Positions 17,093 to 25,931 of a stretch of 64,000 bases of DNA are shown one piece after another; the first letter of the stretch is position 1; the number at the start of each line of letters is the position of its first letter. Position numbers and translations under genes: made by a program. The DNA lies in assembly GCF_900996235.1 (NCBI RefSeq), contig NZ_CAAJGM010000022.1:124001-188000 (forward strand), given 5' to 3'. The notes under the pieces were generated by a model. It was not told the DNA's origin. It saw nothing but the letters and a program-made list of their open reading frames with translations, and made no database searches. This stretch comes from Paraburkholderia sp. BCC1885 (GTDB lineage: Bacteria; Pseudomonadota; Gammaproteobacteria; Burkholderiales; Burkholderiaceae).

Positions 17093-18376
17093 ATGACCTC
17101 ATCGCGCGCCATCCGCCGCTGGTGGACGATCATGCCGATCGTCTTCATCACCTATAGCCTGGCCTACCTCGACCGCGCGAACTTCGGCTTTGCTTCGGCT
17201 GCGGGGATCAACCAGGATCTCGGCATCGGCAAGGGGCTGGCATCGCTGATCGGCGCGCTGTTCTTCCTCGGCTACTTCTTCTTCCAGATTCCCGGCGCGA
17301 TCTACGCGGAACGCCGCAGCGTTAAAAAGCTGGTGTTCTGGAGCCTGATCCTGTGGGGCGGCTGCGCGTCGCTCACGGGCGTGGTCAGCAATATTGCCTC
17401 GCTGATGGCGCTGCGCTTCGCGCTCGGTGTCGTCGAGGCCGCCGTGATGCCGGCCATGCTGATTTTCATCAGCAACTGGTTCACCAGGCCCGAGCGTTCG
17501 CGCGCCAACACCTTTTTGATTCTCGGCAATCCGGTGACGGTGCTGTGGATGTCGGTGGTGTCCGGTTATCTGGTGCATTCGTTCGGCTGGCGCCCCATGT
17601 TCGTCGCCGAAGGGGCGCCGGCCATCATCTGGGCCGTGTGCTGGTGGTTCATCGTGCAGGACAAGCCGGCGCAAGTTTCATGGCTCACGCAGCAGGAAAA
17701 GGACCAGCTTGCCGCGACGCTGCGTGCCGAACAGGCCGCGCTTAAACCAGTACGCAACTACGGCGAGGCATTTCGTTCGGCCGCAGTGCTCAAGCTCTGC
17801 GCGCAATACTTTTGCTGGAGCATCGGCGTGTACGGTTTCGTGCTGTGGCTGCCGTCGATTCTGAAAAACGGTTCGACGCTCGGTATGGTGGAAACCGGCT
17901 GGCTCTCGGCGCTGCCGTATCTGGCCGCGACCCTCGCCATGCTGGCGGTGTCGTGGGCATCGGATAAACTGAATCGTCGCAAGATATTCGTCTGGCCGCT
18001 CCTGCTGATCGGCGCGCTGGCGTTCGCGGCGTCGTATGCCGTCGGCTCGACGCATTTCTGGACCTCGTACGGGCTGCTGGTGATCGCGGGCGCGTCGATG
18101 TACGCGCCGTATGGGCCGTTCTTCGCGATCGTGCCGGAACTGCTGCCGAAAAACGTCGCGGGCGGCGCGATGGCCCTGATCAACGGCATGGGTGCGCTAG
18201 GCTCGTTCGTCGGCTCGTATCTGGTGGGTTATTTGAACGGTGCGACCGGGTCGCCGGCGGCATCGTATGGTTTCATGAGCGCGGCGCTCGTCGCCGCGGT
18301 GATTTTGACGCTCGCCGTCAAGCCGCAGCCGCCGGTTTCGGCGCAGCGCGTCGCCACTCCATTGCAAGGAAAATAA
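17093..18376 (+). CDS. kguT: MFS transporter, KguT-like 2-ketogluconate permease
   Basis: This is a 427-residue major facilitator of the anion:cation symporter branch with twelve predicted membrane segments. Segments ITYSLAYLDRANFGFASAAG, GYFFFQIPGAIYAERRSVKK, SRANTFLILGNPVTVLWMSV, CWSIGVYGFVLWLPSILK and APYGPFFAIVPELLPKNVAG match the 2-ketogluconate transporter KguT as I recall it. The ATG at 17093 has AGGAG eleven bases upstream. It is followed four bases later by a KguD-like reductase and then a PtxS-like repressor, supporting uptake of 2-ketogluconate. The neighbours kguE and kguK of Pseudomonas are absent here. Confidence 0.82.
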   Translation: MTSSRAIRRWWTIMPIVFITYSLAYLDRANFGFASAAGINQDLGIGKGLASLIGALFFLGYFFFQIPGAIYAERRSVKKLVFWSLILWGGCASLTGVVSNIASLMALRFALGVVEAAVMPAMLIFISNWFTRPERSRANTFLILGNPVTVLWMSVVSGYLVHSFGWRPMFVAEGAPAIIWAVCWWFIVQDKPAQVSWLTQQEKDQLAATLRAEQAALKPVRNYGEAFRSAAVLKLCAQYFCWSIGVYGFVLWLPSILKNGSTLGMVETGWLSALPYLAATLAMLAVSWASDKLNRRKIFVWPLLLIGALAFAASYAVGSTHFWTSYGLLVIAGASMYAPYGPFFAIVPELLPKNVAGGAMALINGMGALGSFVGSYLVGYLNGATGSPAASYGFMSAALVAAVILTLAVKPQPPVSAQRVATPLQGK

Positions 18377-18380
18377 GCAG

Positions 18381-19346
18381 ATGAACAGGATCGTTGCCTA
18401 CAAGCCGCTGCCCGACGACGTGCTGGCGTATTTGCAAAAGCATGCCGAGGTAGTGCAGGTCGATGCGGAGCAGCATGACGCGTTCGTCGCGGCTCTCAGG
18501 GACGCGCACGGCGCAATCGGCGCGAGCGTGAAGATCACCCCGGCGATGCTCGATGGCGCGACGAAGCTCAAGGCGCTGTCGACGATTTCGGTGGGCTTCG
18601 ACAACTTCGACGTGGCCGACCTCACGCAGCGCGGCATCCTGCTCGCGCATACGCCGGACGTGCTGACGGAATCGACCGCGGATACGGTGTTCGCGCTGAT
18701 TCTCGCCACCGCGCGCCGGGTGGTCGAACTGGCCGAGTGGGTCAAGGCCGGCAAATGGCAGGGTGGCGTGGGGCCGGCGCAATTCGGCGTCGAGGTGCAG
18801 GGCAAGACGCTCGGCATCGTCGGCCTCGGGCGGATTGGCGGCGCGGTGGCGCGGCGCGCGGCGCTGGGTTTCAACATGCGCGTGCTCTACACCAACCGCA
18901 ATCCGAATCCGCACGCGCAAGAGGCTTACGGCGCGCGTCGCGTCGAGCTCGACGAGTTGCTGGCTACCTCCGACTTCGTCTGCCTGCAGGTGCCGCTCAC
19001 GCCCGAGACGCAGCATCTGATCGGCGCGGCGCAATTACGCGCCATGAAGAAGAGCGCGATCCTGATCAACGCCTCGCGCGGCCCGACTGTCGACGAACCC
19101 GCGCTGATCGAAGCGCTGCGCGACGGCACGATCCACGCCGCCGGTCTCGATGTATTCGCCACCGAACCACTGCCGGCCGACTCGCCGCTGCTGTCGCTGC
19201 CGAACGTGGTGGCCTTGCCGCACATCGGTTCGGCGACGGCGGAGACGCGCCACGCCATGGCCTTGAACGCGGCGGAGAACCTCGTTGCCGCGCTCGACGG
19301 CACGTTGACGCGTAACGTCGTGAACCGCGAGGTCCTGCGCAAGTGA
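18381..19346 (+). CDS. kguD: D-2-hydroxyacid dehydrogenase, 2-ketogluconate reductase-like
   Basis: This is a 321-residue NAD(P)-dependent D-isomer 2-hydroxyacid dehydrogenase. The Rossmann motif GLGRIGGAVARRA is at about residues 152-164, and the catalytic Arg (NASRGPTVDE), Glu (DVFATEPLP) and His (LPHIGSAT) are all present. Relatives are GhrB/TkrA glyoxylate and 2-ketogluconate reductases. In the kgu pathway the enzyme reduces 2-keto-6-phosphogluconate (KguD) or 2-ketogluconate. Since no kinase (KguK) is encoded nearby, direct reduction of 2-ketogluconate to gluconate is possible. It starts four bases after the transporter stop. Confidence 0.82.
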   Translation: MNRIVAYKPLPDDVLAYLQKHAEVVQVDAEQHDAFVAALRDAHGAIGASVKITPAMLDGATKLKALSTISVGFDNFDVADLTQRGILLAHTPDVLTESTADTVFALILATARRVVELAEWVKAGKWQGGVGPAQFGVEVQGKTLGIVGLGRIGGAVARRAALGFNMRVLYTNRNPNPHAQEAYGARRVELDELLATSDFVCLQVPLTPETQHLIGAAQLRAMKKSAILINASRGPTVDEPALIEALRDGTIHAAGLDVFATEPLPADSPLLSLPNVVALPHIGSATAETRHAMALNAAENLVAALDGTLTRNVVNREVLRK

Positions 19347-19353
19347 GCGTGCT

Positions 19354-20421
19354 GTGAGCCATCCTCACCCGGCCGCCCCGCGCCGCGCCACCATCACCGA
19401 TGTGGCGCGCGAAGCCGGCACCGGCAAGACCAGCGTGTCGCGCTACCTGAACGGCGAGCTGAGCGTGCTGTCGCCCGAGTTGCGCGCGCGCATCGAAGCG
19501 GCCATTGGACGCCTCGACTATCAGCCCAACCAGATGGCGCGCGGCCTGAAGCGCGGCCGCAACCGTCTGATCGGCATGCTGGTCGCGGATCTGACGAATC
19601 CCTATTCGGTCGGGGTGCTGCAAGGCGTCGAAGCCGCCTGTCAGGCGCTCGGCTATATGCCGCTCATCTGCCACGCGGCCAATGAGGTGGAAATGGAGCG
19701 CCGCTATCTGCAACTGCTGAGCACATACCGCGTGGAAGGCGTGATCGTCAACGCGCTCGGCGTGCGCGAAGAAACCCTGCGGCCGGTAGGCGACGGCGGG
19801 ATTCCCGCGGTGCTGGTGGATCGCATGGTGGAGGGCCTCGTTGCGGATATGGTCGGGCTCGACAATACGGCGGCGGTCGAGCTGGCCACGCGTCATCTGC
19901 TGGAGCGCGGTTTCGACGACATCTGGTTCGTCGTGCAGCCGTTCGAGCGGGTCAGCTCGCGACGCCTGCGCGAGGCGGCGTTTCGCGCGGCGCTCGACGG
20001 CCAGACGCGCGCGCGAGGGCATACGGTGGTGCTGGAGCTGGGCGACGCAGCGGCGCTCGAGGAGACGCTGGCTGAACTGGACCGTGCGGTGGAGGCCGTG
20101 TTTGCGGCTCAGCCGGACTTCCCGGCTACGGACTCTCGCCGTGTCGCCTTGTTCGCGGCCAATGCTCCGGTGGCGCTGTGTCTCGCCCGGCATCTGAATG
20201 CGCGCCATGGCGCGAGCTGGCAGGAGCACGTTGCGCTGCTGTCCGTCGACGACCCCGAATGGGCTGAATTCGCCGGCATCACGACGATCCGTCAGCCGAC
20301 CTATCAGATCGGCTATCGCGCGGTGGAGTTTCTGCACGAGCGTATCGACGGCGTCGAGGGCGCTGCGCGCGACTGCCTGCTGCCCGGCGAATTGATCGTG
20401 CGCGCCTCAACTTCGCGCTGA
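19354..20421 (+). CDS. LacI-family repressor, PtxS-like
   Basis: This is a 355-residue LacI/GalR regulator. The N-terminal helix-turn-helix (about 12-33, ITDVAREAGTGKTSVSRYLNGE) and hinge helix are followed by a sugar-binding core (LIGMLVADLTNPYSVGVLQGV). It starts with GTG at 19354, seven bases after the reductase stop, so it belongs to the same operon and probably represses it by binding the palindrome at 17025-17038, with 2-ketogluconate as likely inducer. The assignment to PtxS rests on context and operator resemblance. Confidence 0.8.
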   Translation: MSHPHPAAPRRATITDVAREAGTGKTSVSRYLNGELSVLSPELRARIEAAIGRLDYQPNQMARGLKRGRNRLIGMLVADLTNPYSVGVLQGVEAACQALGYMPLICHAANEVEMERRYLQLLSTYRVEGVIVNALGVREETLRPVGDGGIPAVLVDRMVEGLVADMVGLDNTAAVELATRHLLERGFDDIWFVVQPFERVSSRRLREAAFRAALDGQTRARGHTVVLELGDAAALEETLAELDRAVEAVFAAQPDFPATDSRRVALFAANAPVALCLARHLNARHGASWQEHVALLSVDDPEWAEFAGITTIRQPTYQIGYRAVEFLHERIDGVEGAARDCLLPGELIVRASTSR

Positions 20422-20478
20422 TCTGCGATCATTCGGGCTGCGGCGCGGCAATGCGCGCCGGTCATCGCAAGGAAACTC

Positions 20479-21348
20479 ATGGTTGTTGCACCTCTCACGC
20501 TGACTTGTCTGGCCCTCGCGACGCTGTTCGTCGCGGTTTTACCGATCATGCTGTACCGGCAATTGCGCCGTCCGTTCGGCCTGAGCGCCCGCGATTCGAT
20601 CGCGGGCGTCGCCGTGTTCGCGCTGTGCGCGATGGTGATCGAGCGCGCCGTCAACGGCTATGTGCTGCATCAGAACGAAACCACCGCCGCGTGGTTGTCG
20701 AATCCGGTCAGCTTCGTCATTTACGGCGCGCTGGTGGCCGGGGTCTGTCAGGAGGTGGGGCGTTACGTCGCGATGCAGTTGATGTGGCGGCGCGCCACGG
20801 CCGGCGCCGCGGGCACGGTGACGGCCGAGCCGCGAGCCGGCAGGCGGTTCAGCAAGGCGCCGGCGCCTTCGACCGGCGATAGCACGGCGCTCGGCTACGG
20901 CATCGGCCACGGCGGCGGCGAGGCGTGGATTGTCGGCGTGCTGGTCGAGATACAGTGGATCGTATTTGCCGTGGTCGAAAACCGTGGCGAGCTCGAGACC
21001 TACCTGGGCGATATCCCGGTCGATTCGATGATGCGCATTCACCTGATCCTCGCCAGCCTGTCGCCGCAGACAGCGGGCATTTTCGTGCTGGAACGCGTGG
21101 CCGCGCTGGTGTTGCAGATCGGGCTGTCGGTGTTGATGTGGCGCGGCGTGCGCGCCGGCCGGCGCTGGATCCTGCCGCTGGCGATCGCGGCGCATGCGTT
21201 CGTCGAAGGCCCCGCGGCGCTGTTTCAGGCCAAGGTCCTGCCGCTCGCCGCGGTGGACGGCCTGTATGCCTTACTGGCGCTGATCGTGGCAGGCGTGCTG
21301 GTGAAAATTTTCCGCCGCGAGGCGCAAGTGGCCCAGACTCGCGCCTGA
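20479..21348 (+). CDS. YhfC-family integral membrane protein (putative glutamic intramembrane protease)
   Basis: This is a 289-residue polytopic membrane protein. Three motifs fit the YhfC branch of the CPBP/PrsW-like group: AGVCQEVGRYV (Glu with adjacent Arg), GYGIGHGGGEAWIVG and HAFVEGPAALF. The conserved Glu and His residues face the membrane in related proteases, but the first motif has QE rather than the usual EE. The substrate is unknown. It is a single gene between the LacI gene and a small DUF3022-like gene on the same strand. Confidence 0.7.
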   Translation: MVVAPLTLTCLALATLFVAVLPIMLYRQLRRPFGLSARDSIAGVAVFALCAMVIERAVNGYVLHQNETTAAWLSNPVSFVIYGALVAGVCQEVGRYVAMQLMWRRATAGAAGTVTAEPRAGRRFSKAPAPSTGDSTALGYGIGHGGGEAWIVGVLVEIQWIVFAVVENRGELETYLGDIPVDSMMRIHLILASLSPQTAGIFVLERVAALVLQIGLSVLMWRGVRAGRRWILPLAIAAHAFVEGPAALFQAKVLPLAAVDGLYALLALIVAGVLVKIFRREAQVAQTRA

Positions 21349-21420
21349 ACCCCGGGCTTAAGTACGACTCTGCGCACCCATCCCATTCTCTGGCGATTTT
21401 CCAACCTTCGGTCTGTAAAA

Positions 21421-21786
21421 ATGGAAGCCTATCAATACGACTGCGCGAGCCCTGACTTCGAAGAGCTGGCGCGGGTCATCAGCGACCTGTTCCCCGAGCA
21501 GACGCAATTCATCCAGCGTGCGGCCGAGGACGGCACGCCGACCCTGGCGGTGCACTGGGTCGCGATGCGCTTCGGCGCGGCGGCGCGCCGCATCACGGTG
21601 AGCATCGTCATGACGGCTGCCGTGCTGGCGCGTTACCGGGCCATGCCGGCACGGCAGCGCGGCCGCAGTTTCGCGGTGTTGCGTGCCTATGTCGAGGCCA
21701 CTATCGGCTCGCTGGAGGAGCAGTACGCGAACGGCGAGGCAGTGCCGCGCGAAGTCACGATCGAACTCGACGAGCAGTTCGCATGA
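21421..21786 (+). CDS. Small protein, DUF3022-like
   Basis: This is a 121-residue soluble acidic protein (CASPDFEELARVISDLFPEQ, then FIQRAAEDGTPTLAVHWV and QRGRSFAVLRAYVEATI). It resembles DUF3022, a family that I know mainly from Burkholderia and relatives, function unknown. No signal peptide or membrane segment is seen. It stands alone, with the next gene convergent. Confidence 0.6.
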   Translation: MEAYQYDCASPDFEELARVISDLFPEQTQFIQRAAEDGTPTLAVHWVAMRFGAAARRITVSIVMTAAVLARYRAMPARQRGRSFAVLRAYVEATIGSLEEQYANGEAVPREVTIELDEQFA

Positions 21787-21814
21787 CTTGCCGGGCGCGC
21801 CCGGCGCCGTGGCA

Positions 21815-22252
21815 TCAATCCGCCGGCCGATAAACCTTGGCAAAACGCGCCGCCTGCACGACGCCATAGTCGCCCGGCGCGTATTGCATGACCCAGTCGC
21901 CAGCGCTGCCGCGCAGCACGTCGCCGCCGGCCGCGGTGCGCGCCAGCGAGAACGGTTCGCTCATCTGCCGTGCCAGCACCACGGCCGGCCGGTTGCGGTA
22001 CGGTCCCGGCTCGCCATGGACGAGCGCGGCATCCGCAGGAACATATTTCGCGTCGAAACGATCGCGCGACACCACCCAACGCTCACCAGTCGAACCGGTT
22101 ACCAGCGCATCGCGCGGGACATAGCGGTTCGGACCTTCGAGGCTCATCAGCTCGCCGTCCTCAGTGGCGAAGGCGACGGCGACGGTTTCGTCCTTGACGA
22201 CACGTTGCGCGGCCGCATCGAGGCGCAGGTCGAGGTTCTTGAGTTCGATCAT
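21815..22252 (-). CDS. Conserved protein with PGDYG motif
   Basis: This is a 145-residue soluble protein. Its C-terminal part reads GDWVMQYAPGDYGVVQAARFAKVYRP; a PGDYG loop followed by an FxxxY pair is typical of a group of uncharacterised bacterial proteins. The N-terminal half repeats a similar pattern (ELMSLEGPNRYVPRDALVTGSTGERWVVSRDRFDAKYVP), so it may be an internal duplication of one fold. No function can be assigned. It converges with the DUF3022-like gene. Confidence 0.65.
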   Translation of the reverse strand: MIELKNLDLRLDAAAQRVVKDETVAVAFATEDGELMSLEGPNRYVPRDALVTGSTGERWVVSRDRFDAKYVPADAALVHGEPGPYRNRPAVVLARQMSEPFSLARTAAGGDVLRGSAGDWVMQYAPGDYGVVQAARFAKVYRPAD

Positions 22253-22301
22253 GAAGCAGAGCGCCAGAAAGGTAAGAGCCGAATCATGCCAGAAGCATAA
22301 A

Positions 22302-22335
22302 GCACAACGCCTGCCGGTGAGGGCAGGCGTTGTGC
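22302..22335 (-). terminator. Strong 14-bp hairpin, terminator of the LTXXQ gene
   Basis: GCACAACGCCTGCC (22302-22315) and its exact complement (22322-22335) enclose a six-base loop. It lies about 60 bases downstream of the minus-strand LTXXQ gene; the following T-stretch on that strand is short. Confidence 0.6.
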
Positions 22336-22396
22336 GGAGCCAGGCTGAAGCGTCAATAACGACGCCAATGACGACGCAAATAAAGCGCGGGCTTTA

Positions 22397-22855
22397 TTAC
22401 TGCGCCTTACCGTGCTTTTTGCCGCCGGCGCCGGCGTTCGGGCCTTGACGGAAGGTCTGATCGGCCAGCTTCTTCTGTTCCGGCGAGAGGCTGCTGTAGA
22501 GCGGTTCGAACGCGTCGACCAGCTTCTTCATGCCGTCGGCGTGCGCCTGGGCGATGGTCGCGTATTGCTTCATGTCGTCGATCGCCGACTGCGGGCCTGC
22601 ATCGTGACGCTGCTTGAACAGGGTGCCCATGGTGTCGCCGTTGCTGCGCATGACATCAGCAAAGGCGTTCCATTGCGTTTCCTGCGCCGGGGTGATCTTG
22701 AGCTGCGAGTGCAGGTAGGCAATGCGGTCTTCGACGTTGCGTTCGTGCTTGCCAGCCTGCGCGGAGGCGGCGGGAGCCGACGCCGGTGCAGCGGTTTGTG
22801 CGAAGGCGCCGCTCATGGCGAGCGTGGAAGCCAGAATTACCAGTGCTTTTTTCAT
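22397..22855 (-). CDS. Periplasmic Spy/CpxP-like LTXXQ protein
   Basis: This is a 152-residue exported protein with an AGGAG site five bases before the ATG. Residues 1-19 form a signal peptide ending SGAFA. The mature part is helical and charged with two LTXXQ-type repeats, LKITPAQETQWNAF and LSPEQKKLADQTF, as in Spy and CpxP, which bind unfolded periplasmic proteins. The C-terminus is Gly/Lys/His-rich (GGKKHGKAQ). It probably works as an envelope-stress chaperone or in metal resistance; no regulator is adjacent. Confidence 0.8.
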   Translation of the reverse strand: MKKALVILASTLAMSGAFAQTAAPASAPAASAQAGKHERNVEDRIAYLHSQLKITPAQETQWNAFADVMRSNGDTMGTLFKQRHDAGPQSAIDDMKQYATIAQAHADGMKKLVDAFEPLYSSLSPEQKKLADQTFRQGPNAGAGGKKHGKAQ

Positions 22856-23139
22856 CGAAACTCCTGATGTTCGTTCGTATTCGGATACAGCGCAGATAGC
22901 GCGTGGTCAAGGCGCGGGTCATGCAGATGGCGTCTTGCCGATTAGCCGGTCGGAATGCCCGCCTTGCCAAGCTCGCTATTAGTAACACGATATCCCTACA
23001 ATACGACTACGTTGCGACAAACGCTTACAACCGAAACGAACCGGAAACGCAGGCGGCGACTGCCAAGAGCCGGTGACTTCGTGACGGGATGGGATAATCC
23101 GCCGCACGCTGCTCAACTCACCAGACAAGATTGCCATCG

Positions 23140-23604
23140 ATGAGACCCCCGCGCCTCGATCAACTCGACGACCTCGACCGCAACCTCGTCGCGCTGCTGC
23201 AGGCCAATGCGCGCGAAAGCGTGGCCGACCTCGCGCGTCAGCTCGGCGTGGCGCGCACCACGGTGATTGCGCGCATTGCCCGGCTCGAACGCACCAACGT
23301 GATCGCCGGCTACAGCGTGCGGCTGGGTCAGGACGTGCTCGATGCCAGCATCTATGCGTATGTGGGCATCATCATCGCGCCTAAGCACGGCCCCGACGTG
23401 CAGAAGCGTCTCGGCAAAATGCCCGAGGTGCAATTGCTGTGCGCGGTGAGCGGCGAGTTCGATTACGTCGCGTGGCTGCGCGCGGATTCGCCCGACCGGC
23501 TCAACGACCTGCTCGATCAGATCGGCGCGCTGGAAGGCGTCGAACGCACCACGACGTCGATCATTCTGGCGCGCAAGATCGACCGGGGGATGATCGGCGG
23601 GTGA
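23140..23604 (+). CDS. Lrp/AsnC-family regulator
   Basis: This is a 154-residue Lrp-type protein: winged helix-turn-helix at residues 10-60 (LDQLDDLDRNLVALLQANARES, then VADLARQLGVARTTVIARIARLER) and a C-terminal RAM ligand-binding domain (VSGEFDYVAWLRADSPDRLNDLL). The ATG at 23140 is the canonical start; a TTG at 23131 is also possible. It lies 270 bases before a saccharopine-dehydrogenase-like gene on the same strand, which it probably regulates in response to an amino acid. Confidence 0.87.
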   Translation: MRPPRLDQLDDLDRNLVALLQANARESVADLARQLGVARTTVIARIARLERTNVIAGYSVRLGQDVLDASIYAYVGIIIAPKHGPDVQKRLGKMPEVQLLCAVSGEFDYVAWLRADSPDRLNDLLDQIGALEGVERTTTSIILARKIDRGMIGG

Positions 23605-23685
23605 GGGCGCGTGCATGCGCAGTGGCTTCGCGCCTTTGCTCCTGTCCTGATTTCGCCGCCGGTGCGTTTACACCGCTTTTACGCA

Positions 23686-23727
23686 ATTTCGTCACTTTGA
23701 CGTCTTGTATCGTCATTTCGTCGAAAT
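23686..23727. promoter_or_regulatory. Repeated ATTTCGTC sites ahead of the dehydrogenase gene
   Basis: ATTTCGTC occurs at 23686-23693 and 23715-23722, 29 bases apart (about three helical turns); the second copy forms a 13-base palindrome ATTTCGTCGAAAT (23715-23727). Phased repeats are what an Lrp-type octamer binds; the local Lrp protein is the obvious candidate. Confidence 0.4.
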
Positions 23728-23874
23728 AGCTGGTCATAGCGCAGCACTTTGCGCCTATAAACTGTTTTTGCTTCTCCCTAAACTGTCTCGCAAGGGTTCG
23801 GCCCGCCGGGCGCAGCGCCACGCGCCGCGTACTTTCGAAGCTGGAGACAGCGTACACAGAACAAGGAGAAGCAC

Positions 23875-24972
23875 ATGAAAGTTGCCATCGTTGGCGCAGG
23901 TTTGATCGGCCACACCATCGCGCATATGCTGCGTGAAACCGGCGATTATGAAGTCGTCGCTTTCGACCGCGATCAGCAGGCCCTCGACAAACTCGCCGGG
24001 CAGGGCATCCCGACCCATCGCGTGGATTCCGCCGACGCCGCCGCCCTGCGCGCCGCCGTGCAGGGCTTCGACGCGCTGATCAACGCGCTGCCGTACTACC
24101 TGGCCGTCAACGTCGCGACCGCGGCCAAGGGCGCGGGCGTGCATTACTTCGACCTGACCGAAGACGTCCGCGCGACCACCGCGATCCGCGCCATCGCCGA
24201 GACATCCGATCACGCCTTCATGCCGCAATGCGGCCTCGCGCCAGGTTTCATCGGCATTGCCGCGCATGAACTGGCGAACCGCTTCAGCGAAATCCGCGAC
24301 GTCAAGATGCGCGTCGGCGCACTGCCGGAATTCCCGACCAACGCGCTGAAGTACAACCTGACGTGGAGCGTCGACGGCCTGATCAACGAATACTGCCAGC
24401 CGTGCGAAGCGATCCGCGACAGCCGCACGCAGTGGGTGCAGCCGCTCGAAGGCCTGGAGCATTTCTCGCTCGACGGCACCGAGTACGAAGCCTTCAATAC
24501 CTCCGGCGGTCTCGGCACGCTGTGCGAAACCCTGGCGGGTCGCGTTGAGACGCTCGACTACAAATCGGTCCGCTATCCGGGCCACCGCGAGCTGATGAAG
24601 TTCCTGCTCGAAGACCTGCGTCTCGCGAGCGACCGCGACAACCTGAAGTCGATCATGCGCCGCTCGGTGCCGTCGACGGCCCAGGACGTCGTGCTGGTTT
24701 TCATCACCGTGACGGGTATGCGCGACGGTCAACTGGTGGAGGAAGTGTTCACGCGCAAGATCTTCGCGAAGCGGGTTTGCGGCGTGCAGATGAGCGCGAT
24801 CCAGATCACCACCGCCGGCGCGATGTGCGCGGTGCTCGATCTGTTCCGCGAGAACAGGCTGCCGCACAAGGGCTTCGTGCGTCAGGAGCAGGTGTCGCTG
24901 CATGACTTCCTCGCGAACCGTTTCGGCCAACTGTACGAAGGGCAGTCGCTCGACGCGCTGGCGACGGTTTAA
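23875..24972 (+). CDS. Saccharopine dehydrogenase-family oxidoreductase
   Basis: This is a 365-residue NAD(P)-binding enzyme with the N-terminal Rossmann motif VAIVGAGLIGHTIAHML and a saccharopine-dehydrogenase-type catalytic domain (DALINALPYYLAVNVATAA, GVHYFDLTED, PQCGLAPGFIGIAAHELA). The family includes lysine 6-dehydrogenases and related amino-acid dehydrogenases. The close Lrp/AsnC gene makes an amino-acid substrate, lysine or a relative, likely. The ATG is preceded by AAGGAG. The exact reaction is not determinable. Confidence 0.82.
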   Translation: MKVAIVGAGLIGHTIAHMLRETGDYEVVAFDRDQQALDKLAGQGIPTHRVDSADAAALRAAVQGFDALINALPYYLAVNVATAAKGAGVHYFDLTEDVRATTAIRAIAETSDHAFMPQCGLAPGFIGIAAHELANRFSEIRDVKMRVGALPEFPTNALKYNLTWSVDGLINEYCQPCEAIRDSRTQWVQPLEGLEHFSLDGTEYEAFNTSGGLGTLCETLAGRVETLDYKSVRYPGHRELMKFLLEDLRLASDRDNLKSIMRRSVPSTAQDVVLVFITVTGMRDGQLVEEVFTRKIFAKRVCGVQMSAIQITTAGAMCAVLDLFRENRLPHKGFVRQEQVSLHDFLANRFGQLYEGQSLDALATV

Positions 24973-25274
24973 GCTGGGCGCTTTCGCGTTTGTCACTTGG
25001 CGGTCCGCGCTGCTACGCGTTTTCGGTTTGCGTTAGCGGCGCGTGCTGACCGTCTGCACCTCACACACACTTTCTCCCCGCTTGCGGCAACCGGTTCAGC
25101 CGGTTGGTTCGACCCATCCGCCGGCTGAACATGCCGTTGGCCGTTCGGCCAGGGTGGCGGACGCCGCGCACGTTGCTATGATGGCTGAACAGCGATACGT
25201 CAGCCGTAAGACACGCCACGCATAAGTCCGGCACACCCGCCGCAACGCCACAGCCATAAAAAGGGGAGACGCAC
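24973..25274. other. Intergenic region with inverted repeat
   Basis: No gene is seen. GTTCAGCCGG (25094-25103) and CCGGCTGAAC (25121-25130) are exact reverse complements 17 bases apart, followed by a small GGCCGTTCGGCC hairpin. Without a T-run these are more likely a rho-dependent end of the dehydrogenase transcript or an operator than an intrinsic terminator. Confidence 0.4.
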
Positions 25275-25715
25275 ATGCCGCAGCACCTTTGGGTTATCCG
25301 GAAAGCCTTGGTGCCGGCCGTCGTGCTCGCCGGACTTGCCGCCTGCGCCTCGGAGCCGGCCGAGCCGGTGGCGTTCAAGCCGGTGCCGGCCGAGCGGATC
25401 GTCAAGCCGGGCTTTACCCAGCCAGGTGAAGGACTCGTCACCGTGGATGTGCGGCGCGAACGCTCGCGCGACCTGGTCATCCGCTTTCGCGATGCGCTCG
25501 TCTATGTGGACGGCGTGCAGGTCACCGATTTGCTGAATGGCGAGCACGTCGCCTTTTACCTGAGCCCCGGCGCGCACCGGATCGCGGTCTCGACGCAGTT
25601 CGATCCGATCGTCGAAATGCGTTTCATCGTCACGGCTGATCCGCGTTACAGCAACCGCGCTTCGGTTACCTTCAACGCCGATCACCGCATCGAACTGCAC
25701 CGCGTCGCTCAATAG
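25275..25715 (+). CDS. Putative outer-membrane lipoprotein
   Basis: This is a 146-residue protein with a lipoprotein signal peptide: positive start, hydrophobic VPAVVLAG and lipobox LAAC, Cys at about residue 25. The mature part has no membrane segments; its middle (DALVYVDGVQVTDLLNGEHVAFYLSPGAHRIAV) resembles PEGA-like or DUF2846-like surface modules that present a small beta-sandwich. The GGGGAG site is well placed before the ATG. Residue 27 (Glu, not Asp at +2) predicts sorting to the outer membrane. Function is unknown. Confidence 0.72.
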   Translation: MPQHLWVIRKALVPAVVLAGLAACASEPAEPVAFKPVPAERIVKPGFTQPGEGLVTVDVRRERSRDLVIRFRDALVYVDGVQVTDLLNGEHVAFYLSPGAHRIAVSTQFDPIVEMRFIVTADPRYSNRASVTFNADHRIELHRVAQ

Positions 25716-25931
25716 CGTGTGGTTCGTGATTGTCGGTTCGCGGCCCACCGGTTCGCCGTCACGCCGGCTCGAACTAACGGCCAACCGCGTGGGTCACAAT
25801 TCACTGACATCTCTGACATACAAAGCCGCTAACATGACAGCTTTTCTGCGTCCTCATGCCCATGCCCGCCGTCCTGATCGAAAATCCGGACAGTGCGCAG
25901 ATGCGGCGCCGACCTCAAGGTAATCCACACC

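Noticed and set aside
15577..17151. 524-codon minus-strand frame across the permease and LysR genes
   Set aside because: It crosses two well-supported genes and a terminator and shows no recognisable protein.
19066..20337. 423-codon minus-strand frame over the KguD and LacI genes
   Set aside because: Its composition (Arg/His/Ala-rich) is that of an antisense shadow; both + strand genes have clear domain motifs.
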